Shown: positions 26,048 through 34,026 of the stretch, piece after piece
Layout: the number at the start of each line of letters is the position of its first letter
Position numbering within the stretch: the stretch's first letter is position 1
Source of the DNA: Euzebyales bacterium
GTDB lineage: Bacteria > Actinomycetota > Nitriliruptoria > Euzebyales > Egibacteraceae
Assembly: GCA_013695145.1 (NCBI GenBank)
Contig: JACDBB010000041.1
Span: 1 to 49,930, forward strand
DNA: 49,930 nt
Direction of reading: 5' to 3'
Notes under the pieces: generated by a model
Database searches by the model: none
What the model saw: the letters and a program-made list of their open reading frames with translations, nothing else
What the model was told of the DNA's origin: nothing
Program-made: the position numbers and the translations under genes

Positions 26048-27012
26048 GCGGCCACCTGACCGAAGCGGATCCGGGGATCGATGAACATGTACAGGACGTC
26101 GGTCGCCAGGTTCACCATGATGACCAGCGTCGCCGTCATCATCGCCACGCCTTGCACGACCGGGATGTCGTGGAAGTTCACCGCCTCGATGAGGAGGTTG
26201 CCAAGCCCTGGGATCGAGAACGTCACCTCGACGAGCACCGCGCCGGTCAGCAGGATCCCGAGCAGCAGGCCACCGGCGGTGATCACCGGGATCAGCGCGT
26301 TGCGCAGGCCGTAGCCGAAGAGCACCCGGGCGCGTGACAGGCCTCGCGCCCGTGCGAAGACGATGTAGTCCTGCTCCAGGGTCTCGAGCATTCCTGTCCG
26401 CGTGAATCGCAGGACCGGCGCGATGCCGGTCAGCGCCAGCGCGAGCGCTGGGAGGGTGAGGTGCTGGAGCCGGCCAGCGAAGCCGGAGCCCTGCCCGAAC
26501 GCCGGGAACCAGCCCAGCACGACCGCGAAGATGTACAGCAGGAAGATGCCGGTCACGAACGCCGGCGCGCTGACGCCGGCGACGGACATCGCGACGGCCG
26601 CGCGATCGATCGCTGTCCGCTTCTTCACGGCCGCCAGCACACCGAGCGGAATGCCGACGCTGACGACGAGGATCCACGCGTAGACCCCGAGGAAGAGGGT
26701 CGGCGCTGCGCGTTCGCGCAGTGCCCTGGCGACGGGCTCACCGGTGCGGATCGAGAGCCCGAAATCACCCACGGCCGCGCGTCGGACCCAGTGCGTGTAC
26801 TGGCTCCAGAACGACTCGTCGAGCCGGTAGCGCTCACGGATCGCCTCCACCCGCTCCGGGCTCGGCGGCCGCCTCCCGCTGATCAGTACCTGCTCTGCGC
26901 TGCCCGGGACCAGGTGCACCAGCGAGAAGACGCCGAAGGAGATGATGCACAGCAGGAGCGCGAGCCCGGCCAGCCGCCGACCGACGAACGCCAGCAACTG
27001 CGATCGCTGCAT
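26044..27012 (-). CDS. ABC transporter permease, DppB type
   Basis: A 322-residue inner-membrane permease. The N-terminus is typical of DppB (RRLAGLALLLCIISFGVFSLVHLVPGSAEQVL), and ALALALTGIAPVLRFTRTGMLETLEQDYIVFARARGLSRARVLFGYGLRNALIPV holds the EAA loop that contacts the ATPase. About six membrane segments. It lies 42 bases after the binding-protein gene. Confidence 0.93.
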   Translation of the reverse strand: MQRSQLLAFVGRRLAGLALLLCIISFGVFSLVHLVPGSAEQVLISGRRPPSPERVEAIRERYRLDESFWSQYTHWVRRAAVGDFGLSIRTGEPVARALRERAAPTLFLGVYAWILVVSVGIPLGVLAAVKKRTAIDRAAVAMSVAGVSAPAFVTGIFLLYIFAVVLGWFPAFGQGSGFAGRLQHLTLPALALALTGIAPVLRFTRTGMLETLEQDYIVFARARGLSRARVLFGYGLRNALIPVITAGGLLLGILLTGAVLVEVTFSIPGLGNLLIEAVNFHDIPVVQGVAMMTATLVIMVNLATDVLYMFIDPRIRFGQVAA

Positions 27013-27054
27013 CTAGTGCCCTTCGCTGCGGATGACGCGGTGCGCTGGAGGTGT

Positions 27055-28737
27055 CTAGGCAGGCCGCACGTTCGCCGGCCATACGCCCATCTGGAAGAAG
27101 AACGCATGGAAGTTGGTGTAGGTGTAGTCCTCCCGGCTCGCCATGACGATGTCCTCGATCCAGAACGGCAGGTAGGGCAGCTCCTCGGCGATGATCTGCA
27201 TCACCTCCGCGATCATGTCGGCCCGTTCTTCAGGGTCGGTGCTCAGGGCCTGGGTGTCGAGCAGCTCGTCGACGCGGTCGTTCTCGTAGTGGGGGACGTT
27301 GAAGCCGCCGGCACGCGCGTACTGGCTCGGCAGCATGAACTCCGGGTAGTCAGCGGGATCGAGCTGTCCTGCGGTGAAGCTCAGGGCGCGCATGCCGATG
27401 TTCTCGTGCCCGGTGACGTCGGCGATCTCCTCGGTCATCGGCACCTCCTCGACCTCGAGCTCGATCCCGATCTGCGACAGGTTCTCCGAGAGGTTGAGCG
27501 CTGCCCGTCCCAGATGCTGCTTCGCGTCTCCGTATTTCAGCGTCGCGGAGAAACCGTCCGGGAACGCCGACTGAGCCAGCTCCTCGCGCGCCGCGTCGAG
27601 GTCGAACTCGTACTGCGTGAGTGACGCGTAGATCTCGTCCACGCGTTCCGCGGGGACGACGAGCCCGGCCCACTGATCGCGCGGGACCAGTGACTCGGCG
27701 GGCTGTCCTGCGCCGGGGAGCAGCGCGTTGACGAGCCCTTCCTTGTCGACGGCATGGGCGATGGCACGGCGGACGTGGACGTCGCTCCAGGGCTCCTCCC
27801 GGAGGTCCCAGGTGAAGAAGCCGGGGATGAGCCCAGGCGCGGACTCGACCCTCACGCCGTCGATGGCCCGCCAGTCCTCGACCTCGGAGACCGTCACGAA
27901 GAAGGTCCCGTCGATCTCTCGCGCGCGCATGGCGAGCTGCGCGGCCTGCGAGTCGCCGATCAGCTGCACCGTGAGGTTCCGGAAGGGTGGCAGTTCGCCC
28001 CAGTAGTCGTCGTAGCGTTCGTAGGTGACGCTGTCGTCCGCGCTGAAGCGGGTCGGCTTGTACGGTCCGGTGCCCATGAGCGGGTTGTCGCCCGGCGCCC
28101 CGAATGCCTCGCCGAGCTCCTCGGCGAAGGCCTTCTTCACGATCGGCGCGTAGGTCGGGGTGAACCGGAACATCGCGAGCGGCCGCTGGAGCTTGACGGT
28201 GATCTCGTTCTCGCCGGTCTCCTCGATCGACTCCATCTCGGTGAAGCCGGCCTCGATCGAGGCGAGGTCCGGGTCGTTGTGCCGCTCGAAGGAGTAGATG
28301 ACGTCCTCGACCGTCACGGGGCTCCCGTCCCAGAAGGTGACGCCGGGACGCAGCCTGTAGACATAGGTCTGACCGTCGACCTGCTCCCACGACTCGGCCA
28401 GCCAGCCGACGATGTCCAGGTTCTCGTCGAGCGTGACCAGGCTCTCGGTCGCGACGGCCTGCGCGGTCTTGGACCCGGGGTCCGCCGCCCTCGCCAGGTC
28501 GAGGTGCACCAGCCGGTTGACCATCCAGGTCAGCTCCTCGATGTCCGCGCCGCTGGTGGCTGCGGTCCCCGTCTCCCCGCCCGGTGATGGCGACCCTTCG
28601 ACCGCCTCATCACCGCTGGCACAGGCGGCCAGGATAGAGGGGAACGACAGCGCGGCTCCACCGACCGCCATCCGCCTCAGCAGCACGCGGCGGGTGAAGG
28701 TGTCCTGGAAGAGACTCGAACGGGCGTTGGCCGTCAT
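27055..28737 (-). CDS. Extracellular solute-binding protein, family 5 (Opp/Dpp type)
   Basis: A 560-residue lipoprotein that delivers substrate to the DppBC-like channel. The N-terminus has a Tat-like twin arginine (TRRVLLRRMAVGGAALSF) and a lipobox ending ILAAC. The mature part shows the SBP_bac_5 pattern: VTFWDGSPVTVEDVIYSFERHNDP, GTGPYKPTRF, VHVRRAIAHAVDKEGLVNALLPGAGQPAESLVP. ATG 28737 is chosen because AAGGAG lies 6 bases upstream; an ATG two codons earlier abuts it. It starts the minus operon downstream of the operator-like site at 28753. Ligands of this family range from peptides to sugars and aromatics. Confidence 0.91.
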   Translation of the reverse strand: MTANARSSLFQDTFTRRVLLRRMAVGGAALSFPSILAACASGDEAVEGSPSPGGETGTAATSGADIEELTWMVNRLVHLDLARAADPGSKTAQAVATESLVTLDENLDIVGWLAESWEQVDGQTYVYRLRPGVTFWDGSPVTVEDVIYSFERHNDPDLASIEAGFTEMESIEETGENEITVKLQRPLAMFRFTPTYAPIVKKAFAEELGEAFGAPGDNPLMGTGPYKPTRFSADDSVTYERYDDYWGELPPFRNLTVQLIGDSQAAQLAMRAREIDGTFFVTVSEVEDWRAIDGVRVESAPGLIPGFFTWDLREEPWSDVHVRRAIAHAVDKEGLVNALLPGAGQPAESLVPRDQWAGLVVPAERVDEIYASLTQYEFDLDAAREELAQSAFPDGFSATLKYGDAKQHLGRAALNLSENLSQIGIELEVEEVPMTEEIADVTGHENIGMRALSFTAGQLDPADYPEFMLPSQYARAGGFNVPHYENDRVDELLDTQALSTDPEERADMIAEVMQIIAEELPYLPFWIEDIVMASREDYTYTNFHAFFFQMGVWPANVRPA

Positions 28738-28752
28738 GCGCATCTCCTTGCG

Positions 28753-28778
28753 ATTCTGCTGGACGAAACTCCGTTCTA
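28753..28778. promoter_or_regulatory. Putative IclR-type operator before the Dpp-type operon
   Basis: ATTCTG (28753-28758), GAAAC (28765-28769), three bases, GTTCTA (28773-28778): the three-element spacing seen at 28911 and 32670, with two mismatches. It lies 16 bases upstream of the binding-protein start, reading away from it. Confidence 0.5.
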
Positions 28779-28910
28779 CACCGGACCCGCCCTGGCTCGC
28801 AAGGCCCCCACCGCTTCGCCGCCTCGTTGCTGGCCGTCTTCGCCGAAGTCCTCGCCCGGTTCGTGACGTCTGACCGCAGCGCCCGGCGGGCGATTGCGCG
28901 CAGGCTGCTG

Positions 28911-28936
28911 GTTCTGTAACATGGAACGACGTTCTG
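28911..28936 (+). promoter_or_regulatory. Putative three-half-site IclR-type operator before the first NitT/TauT operon
   Basis: GTTCTG (28911-28916), GGAAC (28923-28927), three bases, GTTCTG (28931-28936). The first 17 bases are identical to those at 32670. TAACAT (28917-28922) may be a -10 element inside it. After the site, the leaders of both loci also share TCGTGGAGG and CCCATGGC. Confidence 0.68.
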
Positions 28937-28966
28937 TCGGTGTGTCCTCGTGGAGGCGTGGAGCCC

Positions 28967-29074
28967 ATGGCGCCATCTGAGGACAGGAGGCAGTGGCTCG
29001 GGCGGGTTCAGCAACACGTACGTCGCCGTCCCGTTGCTGGACCGGATGGGCCCGACAGCAGGGTCCTCGGGTGA
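28967..29074 (+). CDS. Small leader ORF coupled to the first permease
   Basis: A 35-codon frame: ATG 28967, preceded by TGGAGG, ending in TGA 29072-29074 that overlaps the GTG of the permease (GTGA). The product is basic and Pro/Arg-rich (MAPSEDRRQWLGRVQQH...) and matches no family I know. The overlap suggests the ribosome must translate this frame to reach the permease, whose own GTG has no ribosome binding site. Its leader and start resemble those of the dioxygenase gene at 32723, so it may be the remnant of a gene once placed there. Confidence 0.42.
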   Translation: MAPSEDRRQWLGRVQQHVRRRPVAGPDGPDSRVLG

Positions 29075-29883
29075 GCCGCGAGCACAGCGGCACGGTGGAG
29101 CGCAGCCGGCTGCCGGGCAGCACGTTCCTGCTCGGCCTCGCCGGAGTCGTGAGCGCCTTTGCGATCCTCGAGGCCATCACCCGCGCCGACCTGGTCGACC
29201 GCACCTACCTGCCACCGGCGTCCACCGTCCTCATCGCCACGGCACAGCTGTTGGTCGACCCGGAGTTCTTGGGTCATGTCGCGTCGACCATGCGCGCCTG
29301 GGCGTTCGGCCTCGGCCTGGCGATCATTGTCGCGGTACCGCTGGGCATCGCCTTCGGCGCATTCGATCGTGTGTACCGCGCGAGCCGGGCGCTGGTCGAG
29401 TTGTTGCGACCGATCCCGTCGGTGGCGCTGATCCCGTTGGCGATCCTGCTGTTCGGGCAAGGGCTGCAGTACAAGCTCTCGCTGATCCTGTACGCGTCGG
29501 TGTGGCCGATCCTGTTCAACACGATCTACGGCGTGCACGACGTCGACCCGATCGCCAAGGACACCGCGCGGGGGTTCGGATTCGGACCGCTGTCGATCCT
29601 CCGGCGGGTGGCGCTGCCGAGCGCCGCGCCGTTCGTCTACACCGGGATCCGCGTGGCCGCCGCCGTCGCGCTCATCCTGGCGATCAGTGCCGAGCTGCTG
29701 GCGGGCGGCAGCCAGGGCATCGGCACGTGGATGCTGTTGGTCGGCTCCGGCAGCGTCGACCGCACCCTCGTCTACGCCGGCACGGTCGTCACCGGGCTGC
29801 TCGGCTTGGCGATCAACTGGGTCCTGGTATCGGGAGAGCGGCGGTTGTTCGCTTGGCATCGGGCGCGGCAGGCGGGCAGCTGA
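29071..29883 (+). CDS. ABC permease, NitT/TauT (SsuC) type, first importer
   Basis: A 270-residue membrane protein with about six segments. STMRAWAFGLGLAIIVAVPLGIAFG and the EAA loop DTARGFGFGPLSILRRVALPSAAPFVYTGIRVAAAVAL are typical of SsuC/TauC permeases, which import sulfonates, nitrate, aromatic carboxylates or thiamin precursors. GTG 29071 is chosen from the 4-base overlap with the upstream small frame; an in-frame GTG at 28993 has its purine tract too close. One-base overlap with the next permease. Confidence 0.85.
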   Translation: MSREHSGTVERSRLPGSTFLLGLAGVVSAFAILEAITRADLVDRTYLPPASTVLIATAQLLVDPEFLGHVASTMRAWAFGLGLAIIVAVPLGIAFGAFDRVYRASRALVELLRPIPSVALIPLAILLFGQGLQYKLSLILYASVWPILFNTIYGVHDVDPIAKDTARGFGFGPLSILRRVALPSAAPFVYTGIRVAAAVALILAISAELLAGGSQGIGTWMLLVGSGSVDRTLVYAGTVVTGLLGLAINWVLVSGERRLFAWHRARQAGS

Positions 29884-30725
29884 TGGGCGAGGCGGGCGAC
29901 CGGCTCACCCGCGGCCTGACCACCGTCCGCGGCGCCGCGTCCGAGCTGCTGCTGCGCTCGGCGGTGGTGGTGGCGGGGTTGCTTGTCTGGCAGCTCGTGA
30001 CCATGGCGATCGAGTCGGCCTTCTTCCCGACCCCGCTCGAGATCTTCGGACGCGTCATCGAGACCTGGTTCTCAGGCTCGCCGGGAACCCTGTTCCTCAC
30101 TGAGGAGGTCGGGCGGAACGTGGCGCCGAGCCTCATGCGGCTGTTGAGCGGCTGGCTGCTCGCGGTCGCCCTAGGCGTCGGGCTGGGTCTCGCCATCGGG
30201 CGCATCGACTGGCTGGCGGCGATGCTCGGCCCGATCGTGCAGTTCACCCGCGCGATCCCGCCTCCCGCGCTGGTCCCGCTGTTCCTGGTGCTGCTCGGGA
30301 TCGGTGACGGAATGAAGGTGGGACTGATCGCCGTCGGCGTGCTCCCGCCGATCCTGCTCAACACCATCGACGGGGTGCGCTCCGTCGATTCGCTTCAACT
30401 CGACACCGGCCGGGTGTTCGGCATCGACCGGCGGAGGCGGTTGGCCCGCATCGTCATCCCCTCGGCGATGCCGCAGATCTTCGCGGGCCTGCGCGTCAGC
30501 CTCGCCATCGCCGTCATCCTGATGGTGATCTCCGAGCTGGTGGCATCGACCGACGGCATCGGCTTCGGGCTGCTCCAGGCCCAGCGCGGCTTCCGGATCC
30601 CCGACATGTGGGCACACATCATGCTGTTGAGCATCCTCGGGCTGGCGCTCAACAGCGGCTTGACGCAGGTCGAGCGACGCGCCCTGCGCTGGCACCGTGG
30701 AGCCCGGAGGAGAAGCGAGGTATGA
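29883..30725 (+). CDS. ABC permease, NitT/TauT (SsuC) type, second subunit
   Basis: A 280-residue membrane protein, second half of a heteromeric channel. It has VAPSLMRLLSGWLLAVALGVGLGLAIG and the EAA loop DTGRVFGIDRRRRLARIVIPSAMPQIFAGLRVSLAIAV. It begins with ATG in TGATG overlap with the first permease and ends in overlap with the ATPase gene. It resembles the permease at 38951-39790 in both sequence and partner order. Confidence 0.9.
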   Translation: MGEAGDRLTRGLTTVRGAASELLLRSAVVVAGLLVWQLVTMAIESAFFPTPLEIFGRVIETWFSGSPGTLFLTEEVGRNVAPSLMRLLSGWLLAVALGVGLGLAIGRIDWLAAMLGPIVQFTRAIPPPALVPLFLVLLGIGDGMKVGLIAVGVLPPILLNTIDGVRSVDSLQLDTGRVFGIDRRRRLARIVIPSAMPQIFAGLRVSLAIAVILMVISELVASTDGIGFGLLQAQRGFRIPDMWAHIMLLSILGLALNSGLTQVERRALRWHRGARRRSEV

Positions 30726-31540
30726 CCGTGACCCGGGCGCCTCGCCCCGACCTGCTCGCCGTCGCCGGCTTGTGCCACACCTACGGTGCGGGAGCGGTCG
30801 CCACCGTGGCGATCGACGACCTCGACTTCGAGGTGGGCCAGGGCGAGTTCCTGTCGATCGTCGGGCCCTCAGGCTGTGGCAAGACGACCCTGCTGCGGTG
30901 TGTCTCGGGGCTGCAGCATCCCACCGCGGGCACCGTGACCCTCCACGGCGAGGCGATCAGCGATGTGCCCGAGGGGATGGCGCTGGTGTTCCAGGACTAC
31001 GCCCGGTCGCTGTTCCCCTGGATGAGCGTGTCCAGCAACGTCGAGTTCCCGCTGTCCCGCCTGCGGCTGCCGCGGTCCGAGCGCAGGGAGCGCATCGGCG
31101 AGAGCCTAGCCGCGGTCAGGCTTGACGCGGCCGCGGACAAGTACCCATGGCAGCTTTCAGGCGGGATGCAGCAGCGCGTCGCCATCGCAAGAGCGCTGGC
31201 GTACCGGCCCGAGGTGCTGCTGATGGACGAGCCGTTCGCCTCGGTCGACGCCCAGACCCGAGCCGATCTGGAGGACCTTGTGCTCGACGTCTGGCGCCGA
31301 TTCTCGGTCACCATCCTGTTCGTCACCCACGACATCGACGAGAGCGTCTACCTCTCCGATCGCGTGCTGGTGCTGTCGCGCTCGCCTGCGTCGGTGGTGG
31401 CCGACATTCCCGTCGGGCTCCCGCGTCCCCGCGACCAGATCGAGACCAAGTCAGCCGACGGGTTCGTGCGGCTGCGGGCCGAGGTCGCCCGACTGATCCG
31501 GCCCGCCCGCGGCGCTGAGACCGCCGGCACCAGCATCTGA
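30722..31540 (+). CDS. ABC ATPase, NitT/TauT (SsuB) type, first importer
   Basis: A 272-residue cytoplasmic ATPase. Walker A GPSGCGKT, Q-loop FQDYARSLFPWM, signature LSGGMQQRV, Walker B VLLMDEPF and switch His in VTHDIDESVYLSDRV. The stop/start overlap with the permease is ATGA. Close relative of 38059-38865 (shared LLMDEPFASVDAQTRADLEDL). It powers the importer together with the binding protein 39 bases downstream. Confidence 0.92.
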   Translation: MTVTRAPRPDLLAVAGLCHTYGAGAVATVAIDDLDFEVGQGEFLSIVGPSGCGKTTLLRCVSGLQHPTAGTVTLHGEAISDVPEGMALVFQDYARSLFPWMSVSSNVEFPLSRLRLPRSERRERIGESLAAVRLDAAADKYPWQLSGGMQQRVAIARALAYRPEVLLMDEPFASVDAQTRADLEDLVLDVWRRFSVTILFVTHDIDESVYLSDRVLVLSRSPASVVADIPVGLPRPRDQIETKSADGFVRLRAEVARLIRPARGAETAGTSI

Positions 31541-31579
31541 CGCCCGCCCCGCCACCGAACCCGAAGGGAGAAGACGCCG

Positions 31580-32626
31580 ATGGGACCCTCGAGGACACGA
31601 CCCTTGCCGAACGCGCTGGCCGCGGCGGGGCTGCTTGCCCTGCTCGTCGTGGCCTGCGGCGGAGGCGAGCCGCGGCCGGCCGGGGAGACAGGAACGCCAG
31701 ATCGACCCGCGACGGACGCCGGCACCGCTCAGGCGGGCGAAGGCGAGCAGGGCGAGCTCATCGAGCTGCGGGTCGGCTTCCTGCCCATCGCCGGCTACGC
31801 GTACCTCTGGCAGGCCCAGGACGCGGGCTACTTCGAGGACGAGGGGCTCGACGTCGAGCTGGTCACGGCGCCCGGCGGAGCGGCGATCATCCCCGCCCTC
31901 CAGGCCGGGAGCATGGATCTCGGCGTCTCCGAGATCGTGGCCGTGCTCAATGCCCAGGACGCCGGCATCGACGCGCGCTTCGTCAGCTTCAACTTCTACG
32001 AGAGCGAGGAGGCGCCGACGCACGCGGTGGTCACGAACGACCCGTCCGTCCGGACGCCAGCGGACCTGGCGGACCAGCGGGTCGCGACCAACGTCCTGCT
32101 CAACCTCGACTGGCTGCTGGTGCGGGAGTGGCTGCGCCTGCACGACGTCGACCCCGAGTCGGTGTCCTACACCGAGGTGCCGTTCCCCGACCAGATCGGG
32201 GCGCTGGACACCGGCAGCATCCCTGCCGCCGGGATGATCGAGCCCTTCTACACGATCGCCGAATCGCAGGGCATGACCGTTCTGGGCAACTACTTCACAG
32301 AGGTCCGTCCGATCGTACCGACGGCCGGGGTGATCGCGACGCAGGCGTACATCGACGAGCACCCGGACGTCGTACGGCGCTTCGTCGCGGCCGTCGAGCG
32401 GGCGCTCCAGGACGGCATCGAGGACGAGTCGCTGGTCCGGGACCTGATCGTGGAGCACACTCCGACCCCGCCAGAGGTCGCCGAGGAGATCAACCTGCAG
32501 GAGTGGCGTCTCGCAGCCGACATCGAGGGCATCCAGTTCATCATCGACCTGGCCGAGGCCGAGGACCTCTTCGACACCGAGTTCACGCCCGAGGACATCC
32601 TGTGGAGCGAGGCCAAGCGCGAGTGA
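31580..32626 (+). CDS. Solute-binding lipoprotein, NMT1/SsuA type
   Basis: A 348-residue periplasm-side lipoprotein: a signal helix ending in the lipobox LLVVAC, a Gly/Pro/Thr linker, then an NMT1/THI5-like fold (LRVGFLPIAGYAYLWQAQDAGYFEDEGLDVELV, GSMDLGVSEIVAVLNAQ, AGMIEPFYTIAESQG). It is last in the importer operon. ATG 31580 follows a GGGAG site. The ligand is unknown; a neighbouring ring-cleavage gene makes an aromatic acid a fair guess. Confidence 0.88.
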   Translation: MGPSRTRPLPNALAAAGLLALLVVACGGGEPRPAGETGTPDRPATDAGTAQAGEGEQGELIELRVGFLPIAGYAYLWQAQDAGYFEDEGLDVELVTAPGGAAIIPALQAGSMDLGVSEIVAVLNAQDAGIDARFVSFNFYESEEAPTHAVVTNDPSVRTPADLADQRVATNVLLNLDWLLVREWLRLHDVDPESVSYTEVPFPDQIGALDTGSIPAAGMIEPFYTIAESQGMTVLGNYFTEVRPIVPTAGVIATQAYIDEHPDVVRRFVAAVERALQDGIEDESLVRDLIVEHTPTPPEVAEEINLQEWRLAADIEGIQFIIDLAEAEDLFDTEFTPEDILWSEAKRE

Positions 32627-32669
32627 TGGGACCGGAGGTCGCCCGGCGCGACCGCTGAGCGCGGGCGTC

Positions 32670-32695
32670 GTTCTGTAACATGGAACACTGTTCTG
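32670..32695 (+). promoter_or_regulatory. Putative three-half-site IclR-type operator before dioxygenase 2
   Basis: GTTCTG (32670-32675), GGAAC (32682-32686), three bases, GTTCTG (32690-32695): one of the two clearest copies of the motif, 28 bases before ATG 32723. TAACAT (32676-32681) may be the -10. Confidence 0.7.
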
Positions 32696-32722
32696 TTATC
32701 GACTTCGTGGAGGCTGGACCCC

Positions 32723-33832
32723 ATGGCCGATCAAGCCGCTGACCGGGCGACCCAGGAAGCGCTGGACGGCTTCTACGGCGACCTGAAGGCCAACGACCTG
32801 GCTCCGTTGTGGCCCATCTCCGACGAGCTGATGCCCGCCGCGCCCACGCCGGCCACGCTGCCGTACCTGTGGCGCTGGAAGATGCTGCGCCGGCTGGCGG
32901 AGCGAGCGGGGGAGCTCATCACCATCGAACGGGGCGGCGACCGACGGGTGCTGTCACTCGCCAACCCCGGCCTGGGTGGTGCCCCCTACGCGTCGTCCAC
33001 GCTGTGGGGCGCGGCGCAGTACCTCGGCCCGCGCGAGTCCGCGCCGGGCCATCGCCACACGCCGGCGGCGATCCGCTTCGTCGTCGAGGGCGACGGCGTC
33101 TGGACCACCGTCAACGGCGACGCTTGCGACATGCACTCCGGCGACCTGATCCTGACGCCGTCGATGCACTGGCACGACCACAGCAACCCGACCGACCACG
33201 CGATGATCTGGTTCGACGGGCTGGATCTGCCCACGATGAAGGCGCTCGACGCCATCTTCTTCGAGCCCTACCAGCCCGACGAGCTGCAGCCGGTGGCCGG
33301 TCACAACCTCTCCGAGCGGCTCTGGGGCGGCCGCGCGACGCTGCCGCGCGACCACGGCCACGACCGTCCGTCGTCACCGCTGCTGGTGTACCGCTGGATC
33401 GACGCCGACCGATCGCTCGAGGCGCTGCTCGCGGAGCGGGGCGGCCCACTGGTCACCCTCGAGTACACCAACCCCCTCACGGGCGGACCGGCGCTGCCCA
33501 CCATGGCGTGCGAGATGCACCGCATCGTCCCCGGTGGTCTCACCAGGCCGTACCGCAAGGTGGGCAGCTCGGTCTGCGTCGTGTATCGCGGCGCCGGCCA
33601 CTCGGTCATCGACGGTCAGCGCTTCGACTGGAGCCACGGCGACATGTTCGTGGTCCCGTCCTGGTCGACCGTCGAGCACGAGGCCAGCGAGCCCTCGGAC
33701 CTGTTCGCCATCAGCGATCGGCCGATCCTCGAGGCGCTCCACGTCTTCCGCGACGAGTGGCTCGACGCGCCGCAGGACGTCACCGCCACGTTCGAGGCCA
33801 AGGAACCTCAGACCCAGGACTCAGTCGCATGA
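32723..33832 (+). CDS. Gentisate 1,2-dioxygenase-type cupin dioxygenase (copy 2)
   Basis: A 369-residue paralogue of the 8635-9732 product, very similar along its whole length. Fe(II) ligands are H110 and H112 in GHRHTPAAIRF and H151/H153 in SMHWHDHSN; next to the motif Trp-Cys-Trp of copy 1 is changed to Met-His-Trp, so specificity may differ. It begins with ATG after TGGAGG and lies 96 bases after the binding-protein gene, with its own operator. The following FAH gene is only a stub. Confidence 0.86.
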   Translation: MADQAADRATQEALDGFYGDLKANDLAPLWPISDELMPAAPTPATLPYLWRWKMLRRLAERAGELITIERGGDRRVLSLANPGLGGAPYASSTLWGAAQYLGPRESAPGHRHTPAAIRFVVEGDGVWTTVNGDACDMHSGDLILTPSMHWHDHSNPTDHAMIWFDGLDLPTMKALDAIFFEPYQPDELQPVAGHNLSERLWGGRATLPRDHGHDRPSSPLLVYRWIDADRSLEALLAERGGPLVTLEYTNPLTGGPALPTMACEMHRIVPGGLTRPYRKVGSSVCVVYRGAGHSVIDGQRFDWSHGDMFVVPSWSTVEHEASEPSDLFAISDRPILEALHVFRDEWLDAPQDVTATFEAKEPQTQDSVA

Positions 33833-33915
33833 GACTCGTGACCGCACGCACAGCGAACGGCGATGCCTCAGGACTTGCGTCCTTTCCAGTACAACACGCA
33901 AGAAGTAGGCCGTGA
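33829..33915 (+). pseudogene. Truncated 5' end of a fumarylacetoacetate hydrolase gene
   Basis: A 28-codon frame starting in the same ATGA overlap with dioxygenase 2 as the intact FAH gene has with dioxygenase 1. Its first residues, MRLVTARTANGDASG, match VRLVTLRTPAGTRAG of the intact gene; after that the likeness ends and a stop follows. A small hairpin, AGGAC-TTGC-GTCCT followed by TTT (33870-33886), sits just after the break and might now terminate transcription. I read it as the remains of a duplicated dioxygenase-FAH pair. Confidence 0.62.
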
Positions 33916-33929
33916 TGACGCCACCGCGA

Positions 33930-33946
33930 GTGCTGCATCACAGAAC
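33930..33946 (-). promoter_or_regulatory. Weak IclR-type half-site pair
   Basis: On the minus strand GTTCTGTGATGCAGCAC shares TTCTGTGATGCAG with the site over the IclR start at 41909. Only two of the three elements are present. Confidence 0.3.
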
Positions 33947-34026
33947 ACATCGCCGTGTGGGATGGCAGACGGAGTGGATCACCGACCTGCGGACGCAGCG
34001 GGTCGGGACTGAGGGGTGAGAAGCGG

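Noticed and set aside
26048-26677. Upstream extension of the DppC-type permease
   Set aside because: The open frame there is the shadow of the DppB gene; DppC starts at ATG 26047 with the usual overlap.
33912-33941. GTGATG...CATCAC inverted repeat after the FAH stub
   Set aside because: The 18-base loop and short arms make a real hairpin unlikely; part of it is already explained by the weak half-site.
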